DNA of 28,427 bases from an uncultured Fusobacterium sp. (GTDB lineage: Bacteria > Fusobacteriota > Fusobacteriia > Fusobacteriales > Fusobacteriaceae). The notes beneath the pieces are model-generated. The model searched no databases. It was not told the origin of the DNA and was given only the letters and a program-made list of their open reading frames with translations. The stretch is from positions 1 to 28,427 of the forward strand of contig UQQO01000013.1 in the NCBI GenBank assembly GCA_900543175.1, given 5' to 3'. Position numbers and translations under genes: made by a program. Shown piece after piece: positions 8,060-16,300 of the stretch (positions within the stretch are counted from its first letter, which is position 1; each line of letters opens with the position of its first letter).

Positions 8060-10309
8060 TTGGGTAAAAAAAATTTAGTAATAGTTGAATCCCCAGCTAA
8101 GGCTAAAACAATAGAAAAAATACTTGGAAAGGATTTCCATGTTGTAGCATCATTTGGACATGTTAGAGATCTACCTAAAAGTAAATTAGGTGTAGATGTA
8201 GAGAATAATTTTAAGCCTTCTTATTCTACAATTAAAGGAAAAGGGGAAGTAATAAAAAACTTAAAAGATATGGCTAAAAAATCAGATAAAGTATTTTTAG
8301 CATCTGACCCTGATAGAGAGGGAGAGGCAATAGCATGGCATATAGCTTATGCTTTAAAACTTTCAGAAAATGATCCAAATAGAATAGAGTTTAATGAGAT
8401 AACAGAAACTGCTATAAAAGATTCAATAAAACATCCTAGAAAAATTGATATGGATAAGGTAAATGCACAACAAGCAAGAAGAATTTTAGATAGATTAGTT
8501 GGATATGGAATAAGCTCTCTACTTTGGAAGAGTATATCATCAAATACAAGTGCAGGAAGAGTTCAATCGGTAGCACTTAAATTAATATGTGATCTTGAAG
8601 ATGAGATAAAGAAATTTATCCCAGTAAAGTTTTGGGAGATAAAAGGTGAATTTACTAATAAGTTAAAACTTTCATTATATAAAGTGGAAGATAAAAAAAT
8701 AGATAAACTCACTGATGAAAAAGTTGTTGAAGAGATAAAGAAAGTTGAGAAAAAAGATTTTGAAGTAATTGAAGCTAAGGTTTCAAAGAAGAGCAAAAAC
8801 TCTCCACTTCCATTAAAAACAAGTACTTTACAACAGTTAGCATCATCATATCTTGGATTCTCAGCATCAAAAACTATGAGAATAGCTCAAGGGCTCTATG
8901 AGGGGATAGATATTGAAGGAACTCATAAAGGGCTTATTACTTATATGAGAACAGACTCTACAAGAATATCAGATGATGCTGTGGAAATGGCTAAAAACTA
9001 TATTCTTGAAAACTTTGGAAAAGAGTATTTAGGTGTTAAAAAAGTAAGTAAGAGTAAACAAAAAATTCAAGATGCTCATGAAGCTATTAGACCCACAGAT
9101 ATAAATTTAACTCCAGATAGTTTAAAAAATACTTTAGATAAAGATCAGCAAAAATTATATAAACTTATTTGGGAGAGATTTGTTATATCACAATTAGCTC
9201 CAATGAAATATGAGCAATTTGAGCTTGTATGTAACTATGATAAATTTTCTTTTAGAGGAACTATCAATAAAATTATCTTTGATGGATATTACAAGATATT
9301 TAAAGAGGAAGAGGATCTTCCATTAGGAGAGTTTCCAGATATCAAAGTTGGAGATATATTAAAATTAGAAAAACTGTTGATAAAAGAGGATTATACTAAA
9401 CCACCTTCAAGATTTACTGAGTCTTCTCTAGTAAAAAAATTAGAAGCAGAGGGAATTGGTAGACCATCTACATATGCAACAATTATAGAAACTTTGAAAA
9501 AGAGAGAGTATGTTGCTCTTGAGGGAAAAAGTTTTGTGCCAACAGCATTAGGTTATGAGATTAAAAATAAGTTAGATGAAAATTTCCCTAATATAATGAA
9601 TATAAAGTTTACTGCTGAACTTGAAAATGAGTTAGATGAGGTAGCAGAGGGAGAAAAGGATTGGATATCTCTACTTTCTGTTTTCTACAAAGATCTAAAA
9701 TATTATATAGATAAATTTAAGATAAAAGTAGAAGAGGAGATGTCAAGAATTATAGAATCAGATGTTCCTTGTTCTTGTGGAAAGGGAAATATGATTTTAA
9801 AAACAGGAAGATTTGGAAGATATTTAGCTTGTCCTAATGAAGAGGATGGATGTAAAGAGAGAATATCTTTAAAAGGAATAGAAATACCAGCAGAAGAGAT
9901 AGAAAATGGAAAGATCTATGTTAAAGAGAAGGTTGAAGAACTTGTAAAAGCTAAAAAAGGTAAGGAAACAGATGTTTTAACTTCAACTGGAGCAAAGTAT
10001 CTACTAAAGACAGGAAGATTTGGAAGCTACTTAGAGAGTGAGAACTTCTCAGAAGATAATGATAGAATGCCACTACCACCAGAGATTAGAAAGATGTTAG
10101 CCAATAACAAGATTGAAGAAAAAGATGGAGTAATGCAGATAAATACAGAGCTTAAAAAGATAAAAGATGAAGAGGATAGAATCTTAAAAGCTGCAGGTAG
10201 ATGTGAAAAATGTGGACGTCCATTTAAAATTAGTAGAGGAAGATGGGGAAAATTCCTAGCTTGTACAGGATACCCAGAGTGTAAAAATATAAAAAAAATA
10301 GAGAAATAG
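8060..10309 (+). CDS. topA: DNA topoisomerase I (type IA)
   Basis: TopA, 749 residues, relaxes negative supercoils by transient single-strand breakage. The TOPRIM domain opens the protein (LVIVESPAKAKTIEKILG; acidic DPDREGEA at about 83-90). The catalytic tyrosine is Y295 in GLITYMRTDSTRIS, and the RPSTYATI motif follows. The C-terminus has three zinc-ribbon-type repeats. The first (CSCGKG..ACPNEEDGC) and third (CEKCGRPF..ACTGYPEC) keep their cysteines; the middle one (LLKTGRFGSYLES) has lost them. The start is TTG at 8060 (TTG-GGT-AAA), with AGGGGTGA upstream; no in-frame ATG lies near. Flanked by dprA and trmFO, the same order as in Bacillus. A small hairpin follows its stop. Confidence 0.98.
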   Translation: MGKKNLVIVESPAKAKTIEKILGKDFHVVASFGHVRDLPKSKLGVDVENNFKPSYSTIKGKGEVIKNLKDMAKKSDKVFLASDPDREGEAIAWHIAYALKLSENDPNRIEFNEITETAIKDSIKHPRKIDMDKVNAQQARRILDRLVGYGISSLLWKSISSNTSAGRVQSVALKLICDLEDEIKKFIPVKFWEIKGEFTNKLKLSLYKVEDKKIDKLTDEKVVEEIKKVEKKDFEVIEAKVSKKSKNSPLPLKTSTLQQLASSYLGFSASKTMRIAQGLYEGIDIEGTHKGLITYMRTDSTRISDDAVEMAKNYILENFGKEYLGVKKVSKSKQKIQDAHEAIRPTDINLTPDSLKNTLDKDQQKLYKLIWERFVISQLAPMKYEQFELVCNYDKFSFRGTINKIIFDGYYKIFKEEEDLPLGEFPDIKVGDILKLEKLLIKEDYTKPPSRFTESSLVKKLEAEGIGRPSTYATIIETLKKREYVALEGKSFVPTALGYEIKNKLDENFPNIMNIKFTAELENELDEVAEGEKDWISLLSVFYKDLKYYIDKFKIKVEEEMSRIIESDVPCSCGKGNMILKTGRFGRYLACPNEEDGCKERISLKGIEIPAEEIENGKIYVKEKVEELVKAKKGKETDVLTSTGAKYLLKTGRFGSYLESENFSEDNDRMPLPPEIRKMLANNKIEEKDGVMQINTELKKIKDEEDRILKAAGRCEKCGRPFKISRGRWGKFLACTGYPECKNIKKIEK

Positions 10310-10310
10310 T

Positions 10311-10341
10311 AAGAACTCACCTTTAGGGGTGAGCTCTTTGA
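10311..10341 (+). terminator. Weak hairpin between topA and trmFO (attenuator or partial terminator)
   Basis: Two bases after the topA stop, AAGA-A-CTCACC (10311-10321) pairs with GGTGAG-C-TCTT (10328-10338), with one A.C mismatch, a six-base loop and only a short T run (TTTGAATTT). The imperfect U tract suggests partial termination or RNA stabilisation rather than a full stop. Confidence 0.5.
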
Positions 10342-10362
10342 ATTTATAAACAAGGAGAAATA

Positions 10363-11676
10363 ATGGAGAAAAAAGAGGTAATAGTAGTAGGTGCTGGTTT
10401 AGCAGGTTGTGAAGCAGCATATCAGTTAGCTAAAAGAGGAATAAAAGTAAAACTTTATGAGATGAAGTCTAAAAAGATGACAGAAGCACATAAGAAACCA
10501 TATTATGCAGAGTTAGTATGTAGTAACTCTTTAGGAGGAGATAACCTTGCAAATGCTTCTGGACTTATGAAAGAGGAGTTAAGAAGATTAGATTCTCTAT
10601 TAATAAAGATAGCTGATAAAAATAGAGTTCCAGCAGGGCAAGCCCTAGCAGTAGATAGGGATGGTTTCTCTATAGAGATAACTGAATATCTAAAAAATAT
10701 GGAAAATATTGAGATAATAGAGGAAGAGTTTACAAATATACCAGAAGATCAAATAGTATTATTAGCATCTGGTCCATTAACTTCAGAAACTCTATCTAAA
10801 GAGATAGGGGAGTTAACTCACAGTGATCATCTATATTTCTATGATGCAGCAGCTCCAATAGTGACTTTAGAATCTATTGATATGAATAAAGCATATAGAC
10901 AATCACGTTATGGAAAGGGAGAAGGGGAGTATATAAACTGCCCTATGAATAAAGAGGAGTATTATGCTTTCTATAATGCTCTTATTACAGCAGAGAGAGT
11001 TCCTTTAAAAACTTTTGAAGAGGAGAAACTTTTTGAAGCCTGTATGCCTGTTGAGAGAATAGCTATGACAGGGGAGAGAACTTTAGTTTTCGGACCATTG
11101 AAGCCTAAGGGACTTATCAATCCTAATACAGATAAGATGGATTATGCAGTTGTTCAATTAAGACAAGATGATAAAGAAGGGAAATTATATAATATTGTAG
11201 GATTCCAAACAAATCTTAAATGGGGAGAGCAAAAAAGAGTATTTTCAATGATACCAGGATTAGAAAATGCAGAGTTTATAAGATATGGTGTAATGCATAG
11301 AAATACTTTTATTAACTCTTCAAAACTTTTAGATGAAACTTTAAGATTAAAGAGTAGAGATAATATTTACTTTGCTGGACAGATTACAGGAAGCGAAGGT
11401 TATGTTTCATCAATAGCAACAGGAGCAATGGCAGCTATAAATATTGCTCAGAGAATTTTAGGAAAAGAGAACTTTATTTTAGATGATAGAAGTGCCATAG
11501 GTGCTATGATAAAATATGTAACAGAGGAGAAAAAGAACTTCCAACCTATGGGACCAAATTTTGGAATAATAAGATCATTAGATGGAGTTAGAATAAGAGA
11601 TAAGAAAGAGAGATATAACACAATTTCAAAAATTGCACTAGATTATTTAGATACAAAAATTGGAGAGTTAAATTAG
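10363..11676 (+). CDS. trmFO: Folate-dependent tRNA (uracil-54-C5)-methyltransferase TrmFO
   Basis: TrmFO (formerly Gid), 437 residues, makes ribothymidine at U54 of the tRNA T-loop using methylene-tetrahydrofolate and FADH2. The FAD dinucleotide fold opens the protein (VVGAGLAGCEAAYQLAKRG, 8-26). The family signature CSNSLGGDNLANASGLMKEE begins at the conserved cysteine C53. Further typical blocks are PAGQALAVDRDGF, YDAAAPIV, NCPMNKEEYYAF, FEACMPVERIA, GERTLVFGPLKPKGL, VQLRQDD and FAGQITGSEGYVSS. Length and motifs separate it from the larger MnmG. The ATG at 10363 follows AAGGAG by five bases. It lies between topA and the Xer-like gene, as in Bacillus, and the recombinase gene begins 23 bases after its stop. 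Confidence 0.97.
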   Translation: MEKKEVIVVGAGLAGCEAAYQLAKRGIKVKLYEMKSKKMTEAHKKPYYAELVCSNSLGGDNLANASGLMKEELRRLDSLLIKIADKNRVPAGQALAVDRDGFSIEITEYLKNMENIEIIEEEFTNIPEDQIVLLASGPLTSETLSKEIGELTHSDHLYFYDAAAPIVTLESIDMNKAYRQSRYGKGEGEYINCPMNKEEYYAFYNALITAERVPLKTFEEEKLFEACMPVERIAMTGERTLVFGPLKPKGLINPNTDKMDYAVVQLRQDDKEGKLYNIVGFQTNLKWGEQKRVFSMIPGLENAEFIRYGVMHRNTFINSSKLLDETLRLKSRDNIYFAGQITGSEGYVSSIATGAMAAINIAQRILGKENFILDDRSAIGAMIKYVTEEKKNFQPMGPNFGIIRSLDGVRIRDKKERYNTISKIALDYLDTKIGELN

Positions 11677-11699
11677 AAAAAGAATGAGAAGGTGATAAG

Positions 11700-12602
11700 A
11701 TGGAAAATATAGACAAATATATAAAAGATTTTTTATATATAATGGAGTTTGGAGAGAATAAAAGTCTTAATACAATAAAGTCTATGAAAAAAGATCTATC
11801 ACAACTATCTGTTTACTTGAGAGAGATAGAAAAAGTAACTGATGTAATGGAGATAACCTCTGTTATGTTAAGAGGTTTTTTAATCTCACTACAAGATAAT
11901 AATGTTGGAAAAAGATCTTTAAATAGAAAACTTTCATCTTTAAGATCATTTTTTAAATTTTTGTTAAAAAATAATCATATAAAAAGTAATCCTGTTGAAG
12001 TTATTAGCTCACCTAGTTTTGAAGCTGAGAAACCTGATATATTAACTTTAGATGAGATAAATAGATTGAGGGCTGTAATAAATACAGATAATGCAAATGG
12101 CTTAAGAGATAGATTGATGCTAGAACTTATGTATTCAAGTGGGATAACATCAATAGAGATGTTAAAAACAGGAGAGCAATTTTTTGATTTAGACAAGAGA
12201 GAATTGTTGGTATTCAATGGAAAAAATAATAGAATAGTATTTTTTAGTGAGAGAACTAGAGAATACTTCAAAAAATATGTAGAAGCTAAAAAAGAGAAGT
12301 ATAAAGAAAAGTATAATCCTGAAGTTCTTTTTGTCAATGGCTCTGGAAATAGATTAAGTGATAGATCTCTTAGAAGGATAGTTGATAGATATGCTCAAAG
12401 GGCAAATATAACAAGGGAGATCAGTCCATATAGTTTTAGGCACACATTTGCATTGCATATGTTGGCAAAGGGAATGAAGATTAATTATTTGAAAGAATTG
12501 ATGGGACATGTTACAATAGAGAGTACAAAAGTATATGAAGAGATGTTATGCAGAGTACCATTTGATTTTATGAAGGCAACTATGAGGAGTGAAGAAATAT
12601 GA
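11700..12602 (+). CDS. Xer-like tyrosine recombinase with degenerate active site
   Basis: A 300-residue XerC/XerD-family protein: N-terminal SAM-like core-binding domain (about 1-100) and C-terminal catalytic domain (from about 115, [13 protein letters not shown]). Aligned by eye with XerD, the usual R-K-H-R-H-Y set reads T150-K175-Y244-R247-H270-Y279. The first arginine (GLRxSEL) is replaced in GITSIEM, and the HxxR histidine is tyrosine in SPYSFRHTF. Lys, the second Arg, the LMGH histidine and the nucleophile in STKVYEEM remain. Its position between trmFO and hslV is that of Bacillus xerC (codV). The loss suggests weak or absent cleavage activity, or a purely DNA-binding role. The ATG at 11700 follows AAGGTGATAAG. 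Its TGA overlaps the hslV ATG by four bases. Confidence 0.88.
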   Translation: MENIDKYIKDFLYIMEFGENKSLNTIKSMKKDLSQLSVYLREIEKVTDVMEITSVMLRGFLISLQDNNVGKRSLNRKLSSLRSFFKFLLKNNHIKSNPVEVISSPSFEAEKPDILTLDEINRLRAVINTDNANGLRDRLMLELMYSSGITSIEMLKTGEQFFDLDKRELLVFNGKNNRIVFFSERTREYFKKYVEAKKEKYKEKYNPEVLFVNGSGNRLSDRSLRRIVDRYAQRANITREISPYSFRHTFALHMLAKGMKINYLKELMGHVTIESTKVYEEMLCRVPFDFMKATMRSEEI

Positions 12603-13126
12603 TAAAAGCTACTACTATAATAGCAGTAAAAAAAGATGGAAAAGTAGCACTTGCTGGAGATGGACAAGTTACTTTTGGAGAAGTAGTTTTTAAAAGCAAT
12701 GCAAAAAAGATTCGTAGAATAGGTAATTATAATATTCTTGCAGGATTTGCAGGAGCAGCAGCAGATGCTTTTGCTTTGATGGATAAGTTTGAAAATAAAT
12801 TAGATGAGTTTGGTGGGAATCTAAAAAAAGCTTCTGTTGAACTTGCTAAAGATTGGAGAACAGATAAAGCTTTAAGAGTTTTAGATGCTATGCTTATAGT
12901 GGCAGATAAGAATATGATACTAATTCTTTCTGGAAATGGAGATGTAATAGAACCTGATGGAGATGTAGCAGCTATTGGAAGTGGTGGAAACTATGCTTAT
13001 GCAGCAGCAAAGGCGATGTTAAAACATACTGAACTATCAGCAGAGGAGATAGCTGTGGAGGCTATGGATATAGCTGGAGAATTATGTATATATACTAATC
13101 AAAATATAGTTTATGATGTGATATAA
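12599..13126 (+). CDS. hslV: ATP-dependent protease subunit HslV (ClpQ)
   Basis: HslV, 175 residues, is the proteasome-like peptidase that forms a double hexamer and is normally driven by the HslU ATPase. The catalytic threonine pair is T5-T6 in [10 protein letters not shown], so a four-residue leader must be removed, or the enzyme works with an extended N-terminus. Other family blocks are clear: [70 protein letters not shown] and [12 protein letters not shown]. It overlaps the Xer-like gene (ATGA), so translation is probably coupled. In Bacillus the next genes are hslU and codY; here neither follows, and a GTPase gene comes instead. Whether hslU is elsewhere in the genome cannot be seen. Confidence 0.96.
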   Translation: MIKATTIIAVKKDGKVALAGDGQVTFGEVVFKSNAKKIRRIGNYNILAGFAGAAADAFALMDKFENKLDEFGGNLKKASVELAKDWRTDKALRVLDAMLIVADKNMILILSGNGDVIEPDGDVAAIGSGGNYAYAAAKAMLKHTELSAEEIAVEAMDIAGELCIYTNQNIVYDVI

Positions 13127-13144
13127 ATTAAAGGAGAGATGTGT

Positions 13145-14257
13145 ATGGGAAAAAAATGTATTGGTTGTGGGATTGAATTACAAAGTGAAGATGTAAATAA
13201 AGGTGGATATCTACCAGCTGCTAAATTAGAAGAGCCTGGAGATCACTATTGTCAAAGATGTTTTAAAATAAAAAACTATGGTAAATATATGCCAGTTAGA
13301 ATGAATAAAGATGATTATAGAAGAGAAGTTCAAGAGGCGATGCAATATTCTAAACTAGCAATAGCAGTTTTTGATATTATTGACTTTGAAGGATCTTTTG
13401 ATGATGAGATACTAGATGTACTTAGAGAGATGGATTCAATAGTAGTAGTCAATAAATTAGATCTTATTCCAGATGATAAACATCCTTCTGAAGTTGCTGA
13501 TTGGGTAAAAGATAGATTGGCTGAAGAGGGAATAGCACCATTAGATATAGCCATAGTAAGTAGTAAAAATGGTTATGGAATCAATGGAATATTTAAAAAG
13601 ATAAAACATTTCTATCCTGATGGAGTAGAGGCTCTTGTTTTAGGAGTTACAAATGTTGGAAAGTCAAGTATAGTAAATAGACTTTTAGGAGCAAAAAAAG
13701 TAACAGTTTCTAAATATCCAGGAACAACATTGAAAAGTGTAAAAAACCAAATTCCTCATACAAATATATTTTTAATAGATACTCCTGGACTTATTCCTGA
13801 TGGAAGAATATCTGACTTAGTATGTGAAGAGTGTAATTTAAAGATGGTACCTTCTGGAGAGATATCAAGAAAAACATTTAAGGTGAAAAAAGGAAGAGCT
13901 TTAATAATAGGAGATCTATTATGGTTCAGAGTAATTAATGAAGATGAGGTAACACCTATCTTTTCACTTTATGCTGCTAAAGATGTAACTTTCCATGAAA
14001 CTAATGTAGAGAAATTAAAAGAGTTATTAGCAGGGGAAAGAAGCGATCTATTCTTCCCACCATGTGAAAAATGTAGAGATACTTATAAAAACTTAGATAT
14101 GATTAAGAAAAAAGTTAAGATTCAAGCTGGAGAAGAGTTAGTATTTAAAGGATTGGGATGGATATCTGTAAAAAGAGGTCCTTTAGAGATAGAGATTACT
14201 CTTCCTAAAAAAGCTGGAATAATAGTTAGAGATGCTTTTATTAAACCCAAAAGATAG
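13145..14257 (+). CDS. yqeH: Circularly permuted ribosome-assembly GTPase, YqeH type
   Basis: A 370-residue GTPase of the YqeH group, which helps assemble the 30S subunit. An N-terminal zinc finger (C5-x2-C8 with GIELQS and GGYLP, then C36-x2-C39) precedes a GTPase domain in permuted order: G4 NKLD (103-106), G5 SSKNG (139-143), G1 GVTNVGKSS (167-175), G2-like PGTT (192-195), G3 DTPG (212-215). G4 before G1 is diagnostic of the permuted families, and the zinc finger points to YqeH rather than YlqF or RsgA. A C-terminal domain (about 220-370) includes a further CEKC motif. The start was set at the ATG at 13145, eight bases after AGGAG; the ATG at 13139 is only two bases from it. It sits where hslU would be expected. 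Confidence 0.93.
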   Translation: MGKKCIGCGIELQSEDVNKGGYLPAAKLEEPGDHYCQRCFKIKNYGKYMPVRMNKDDYRREVQEAMQYSKLAIAVFDIIDFEGSFDDEILDVLREMDSIVVVNKLDLIPDDKHPSEVADWVKDRLAEEGIAPLDIAIVSSKNGYGINGIFKKIKHFYPDGVEALVLGVTNVGKSSIVNRLLGAKKVTVSKYPGTTLKSVKNQIPHTNIFLIDTPGLIPDGRISDLVCEECNLKMVPSGEISRKTFKVKKGRALIIGDLLWFRVINEDEVTPIFSLYAAKDVTFHETNVEKLKELLAGERSDLFFPPCEKCRDTYKNLDMIKKKVKIQAGEELVFKGLGWISVKRGPLEIEITLPKKAGIIVRDAFIKPKR

Positions 14258-14266
14258 GAAATTATA

Positions 14267-14746
14267 ATGGAAAAAAAAGAGCGTTTGAGAAAAATAATTT
14301 GGAGAATAGCAGTAGTTATATTTGCAATAGTAATTATTTTTTTAGCATTTTATAATATTAAAGATTTAAAACAGGCTAAAAGAGCTGAGTATACATTGAG
14401 GCAACTAAAAGAGTTAAGGATAGCATTAGAAGAGTATTATCAATTAGCTAATGAATATCCAAACTTAACTCAAGAGGGAGCAAAGGATAATCTAAGAATA
14501 TTGGATTATACAGATAAAAATGGCAAATTTATATCTTTTGCAGAGATTTATGGTAGAGATTCATTACCTAGTACTCCTGAAAATGAAAATATAGGGGAAA
14601 GCAATATGATCTATGATACCGATAATTTTTCAAAGGGAAGTAGAACAGGTGGTTGGAACTATGATTTTTCAGGAAGAACAGGGGAGATTCATGCTAATTT
14701 GCCAGTAAATATATTTTCACAGAATGTAGATTGGTGTGAATACTAA
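14267..14746 (+). CDS. Pseudopilin-like single-pass membrane protein
   Basis: A 159-residue protein with a basic N-terminus (MEKKERLRKIIWR), one membrane segment (about 14-30) and an extracytoplasmic remainder. The region after the anchor (YTLRQLKELRIALEEYYQLANEYPNL) and the end (GGWNYDFSGRTGEIHANLP) resemble the helix and beta region of type II secretion/type IV pilus pseudopilins such as GspG. There the N-terminal helix leads into 'a...Y....g.YP' and the C-terminus has 'GW.Yd..tG.i..N'. The canonical prepilin peptidase site (G, then [F/M]TLIE) is absent, so processing like a pilin is not expected. The ribosome site is weak (AGGAA overlapping the yqeH stop). No other pilus gene is nearby. 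The fold assignment is an inference from pattern, not a firm homology. Confidence 0.6.
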   Translation: MEKKERLRKIIWRIAVVIFAIVIIFLAFYNIKDLKQAKRAEYTLRQLKELRIALEEYYQLANEYPNLTQEGAKDNLRILDYTDKNGKFISFAEIYGRDSLPSTPENENIGESNMIYDTDNFSKGSRTGGWNYDFSGRTGEIHANLPVNIFSQNVDWCEY

Positions 14747-14772
14747 TTAAGGATATTGGAGGTAAAAAAATA

Positions 14773-16170
14773 GTGAAATATGATATTATCTTTTTAGGAG
14801 GCGGACAAGCTGGAGTATTTGGAGCTTACGAAGCTGTTGAAAAAAAAGATGGAGTAAAGGTTTTAGTTATAGACAAGGGACGTATGTTAAAAAATAGAGT
14901 TTGTCCTAAAGAAACTTTAGGTAACTGTGTAAATTGTCCAACTTGTTCTATAATATATGGTGTAAGTGGAGCTGGAGCATTTTCAGACTCAAAATTCAAT
15001 ATGGATTATAGAGTTGGAGGAGATGTACATACAGTAACTGGCAAAAAAGTAGTTAATGATACTATTCAATATGTTGTAGATATTTATAGAAAATTTGGAT
15101 TTAATGAGGAGCCAGCTGGACTTAATTACAATGCAACAATGGAAAAAATAAAAAAAGGTTGTATAGAAAATGGTATTCAATTAGTTGATACTCCAACAAT
15201 GCACCTTGGAACAGATGGATCGAGAAAACTTTATTCAGAGTTAATAGATTATCTATTAAGTAAAGGGGTAGAGTTTGTTACAGAAAGAGAGATTGAAAGT
15301 TTAATAGTTGAAGATGAGAAGATAAAAGGTGTTGTTGTAACTCACAAAGGGGAAAAAGAGGAATACTATTCTGATAATGTTGTAATTGGAATGGGAAGAA
15401 GTGGAGCTCAAAAAATGATGGATCTTTGTAAGGAACACAATATTAAATATGAAAATGGAGCTATTGATATTGGAGTAAGAGCAGAGATTCCTGATATTAT
15501 TATGAAAGAGATCAATGAGAACTTCTATGAAGCAAAGATGATCTATTACTCAAGAAACTATAGAGATAAAATGAGAACTTTCTGTAGCAATCCAAGTGGA
15601 TTTATAGCAGCTGAAAAGTATGAAGATGATTTTGTATTGGCAAATGGTCATGCTTATAAGGATAAAAAATCTACAAATACAAACTTAGCATTACTTTGTA
15701 CTAAAAAATTTACACAACCATTTAATCAACCATTTGAATATGCAACTGCCATAGCTAAGATGTCATCAATGCTAACTGGTGGTAAACTATTAGTTCAATC
15801 ATATGCTGATTTAAAAGCTGGAAGAAGATCAACTGATGAAAAACTTTCAAGATTAAATATTGTTCCAACTACTGAAGATTATGTAGCTGGAGATATAGCT
15901 CTAGCATGTCCACAAAGATTATTGGATAATATTATGGAGTTTATTGAGGTATTAGATAAAATAACTCCAGGATTTGCTTCTGGGGATCTGTTACTTTACT
16001 TCCCAGAGATAAAATTTAGAAGCACAAGAATAGCAATAAATAAAGATATGGAAACAAGTATAAAAGGATTGTACGCAGCTGGAGATAGTTCAGGATATGG
16101 AAGTGGACTTAATATAGCAGCAGTAATGGGAATATTAGCTGTAAGAGATATTTTAACTAAAATTCAATAA
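14773..16170 (+). CDS. FAD-dependent dehydrogenase-like protein (COG2509 type)
   Basis: A 465-residue flavoprotein-like protein of unknown substrate. The N-terminus has an FAD-binding Rossmann motif (IIFLGGGQAGVFGAYEA, GGGxxG at 9-14) and an acidic-end strand (KVLVIDKGR). A four-cysteine cluster C44, C52, C55, C58 (RVCPKETLGNCVNCPTC) is followed by GVSGAGAFSDSKF, and the C-terminus has the usual FAD-closing motif GLYAAGDSSGYGSGLNIAAV. This combination matches, as I recall it, the family annotated 'NAD(FAD)-utilizing dehydrogenase'. The cysteines could hold a metal or Fe-S centre, but this is not established here. The start is GTG at 14773, ten bases after GGAGG. It is the last gene of the long series and is followed by a strong terminator. 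Confidence 0.85.
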   Translation: MKYDIIFLGGGQAGVFGAYEAVEKKDGVKVLVIDKGRMLKNRVCPKETLGNCVNCPTCSIIYGVSGAGAFSDSKFNMDYRVGGDVHTVTGKKVVNDTIQYVVDIYRKFGFNEEPAGLNYNATMEKIKKGCIENGIQLVDTPTMHLGTDGSRKLYSELIDYLLSKGVEFVTEREIESLIVEDEKIKGVVVTHKGEKEEYYSDNVVIGMGRSGAQKMMDLCKEHNIKYENGAIDIGVRAEIPDIIMKEINENFYEAKMIYYSRNYRDKMRTFCSNPSGFIAAEKYEDDFVLANGHAYKDKKSTNTNLALLCTKKFTQPFNQPFEYATAIAKMSSMLTGGKLLVQSYADLKAGRRSTDEKLSRLNIVPTTEDYVAGDIALACPQRLLDNIMEFIEVLDKITPGFASGDLLLYFPEIKFRSTRIAINKDMETSIKGLYAAGDSSGYGSGLNIAAVMGILAVRDILTKIQ

Positions 16171-16180
16171 GATTAAAGAG

Positions 16181-16221
16181 ATACACCTTATATCTTTAGT
16201 GAGATTAAAGGTGTATTTTTT
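16181..16221 (+). terminator. Rho-independent terminator closing the uvrB-to-flavoprotein series
   Basis: ATACACCTT (16181-16189) pairs perfectly with AAGGTGTAT (16208-16216). The loop holds a further ATCT/AGAT pairing, and a run of T follows (16216-16221). It starts ten bases after the stop at 16170. Confidence 0.9.
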
Positions 16222-16235
16222 ATGGTGCTTATACA

Positions 16236-16264
16236 TTGAAAATCACTTGAAGATGTGGTAAAAT
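16236..16264 (+). promoter_or_regulatory. Sigma70-type promoter of ftsY
   Basis: TTGAAA (16236-16241) and TAAAAT (16259-16264) are separated by 17 bases, directly after the preceding terminator and about 36 bases before the ftsY ATG. Confidence 0.7.
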
Positions 16265-16300
16265 TATAAATAATAGAGTATTATTAGGAGGAAAAATTTA

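Noticed and set aside
10027..10353. 108-codon frame antisense to the topA end
   Set aside because: It is low-complexity Ser/Phe-rich, a typical mirror of Lys/Glu-rich coding sequence, with no ribosome site.
11700..12602. Xer-like gene read as a phage or integron integrase marking a mobile element
   Set aside because: It sits in the conserved trmFO-hslV slot, and there are no attachment repeats, cargo genes or a composition break around it.
13139..13144. ATG at 13139 as the yqeH start
   Set aside because: It is only two bases from AGGAG; the ATG at 13145 has a normal eight-base spacing.
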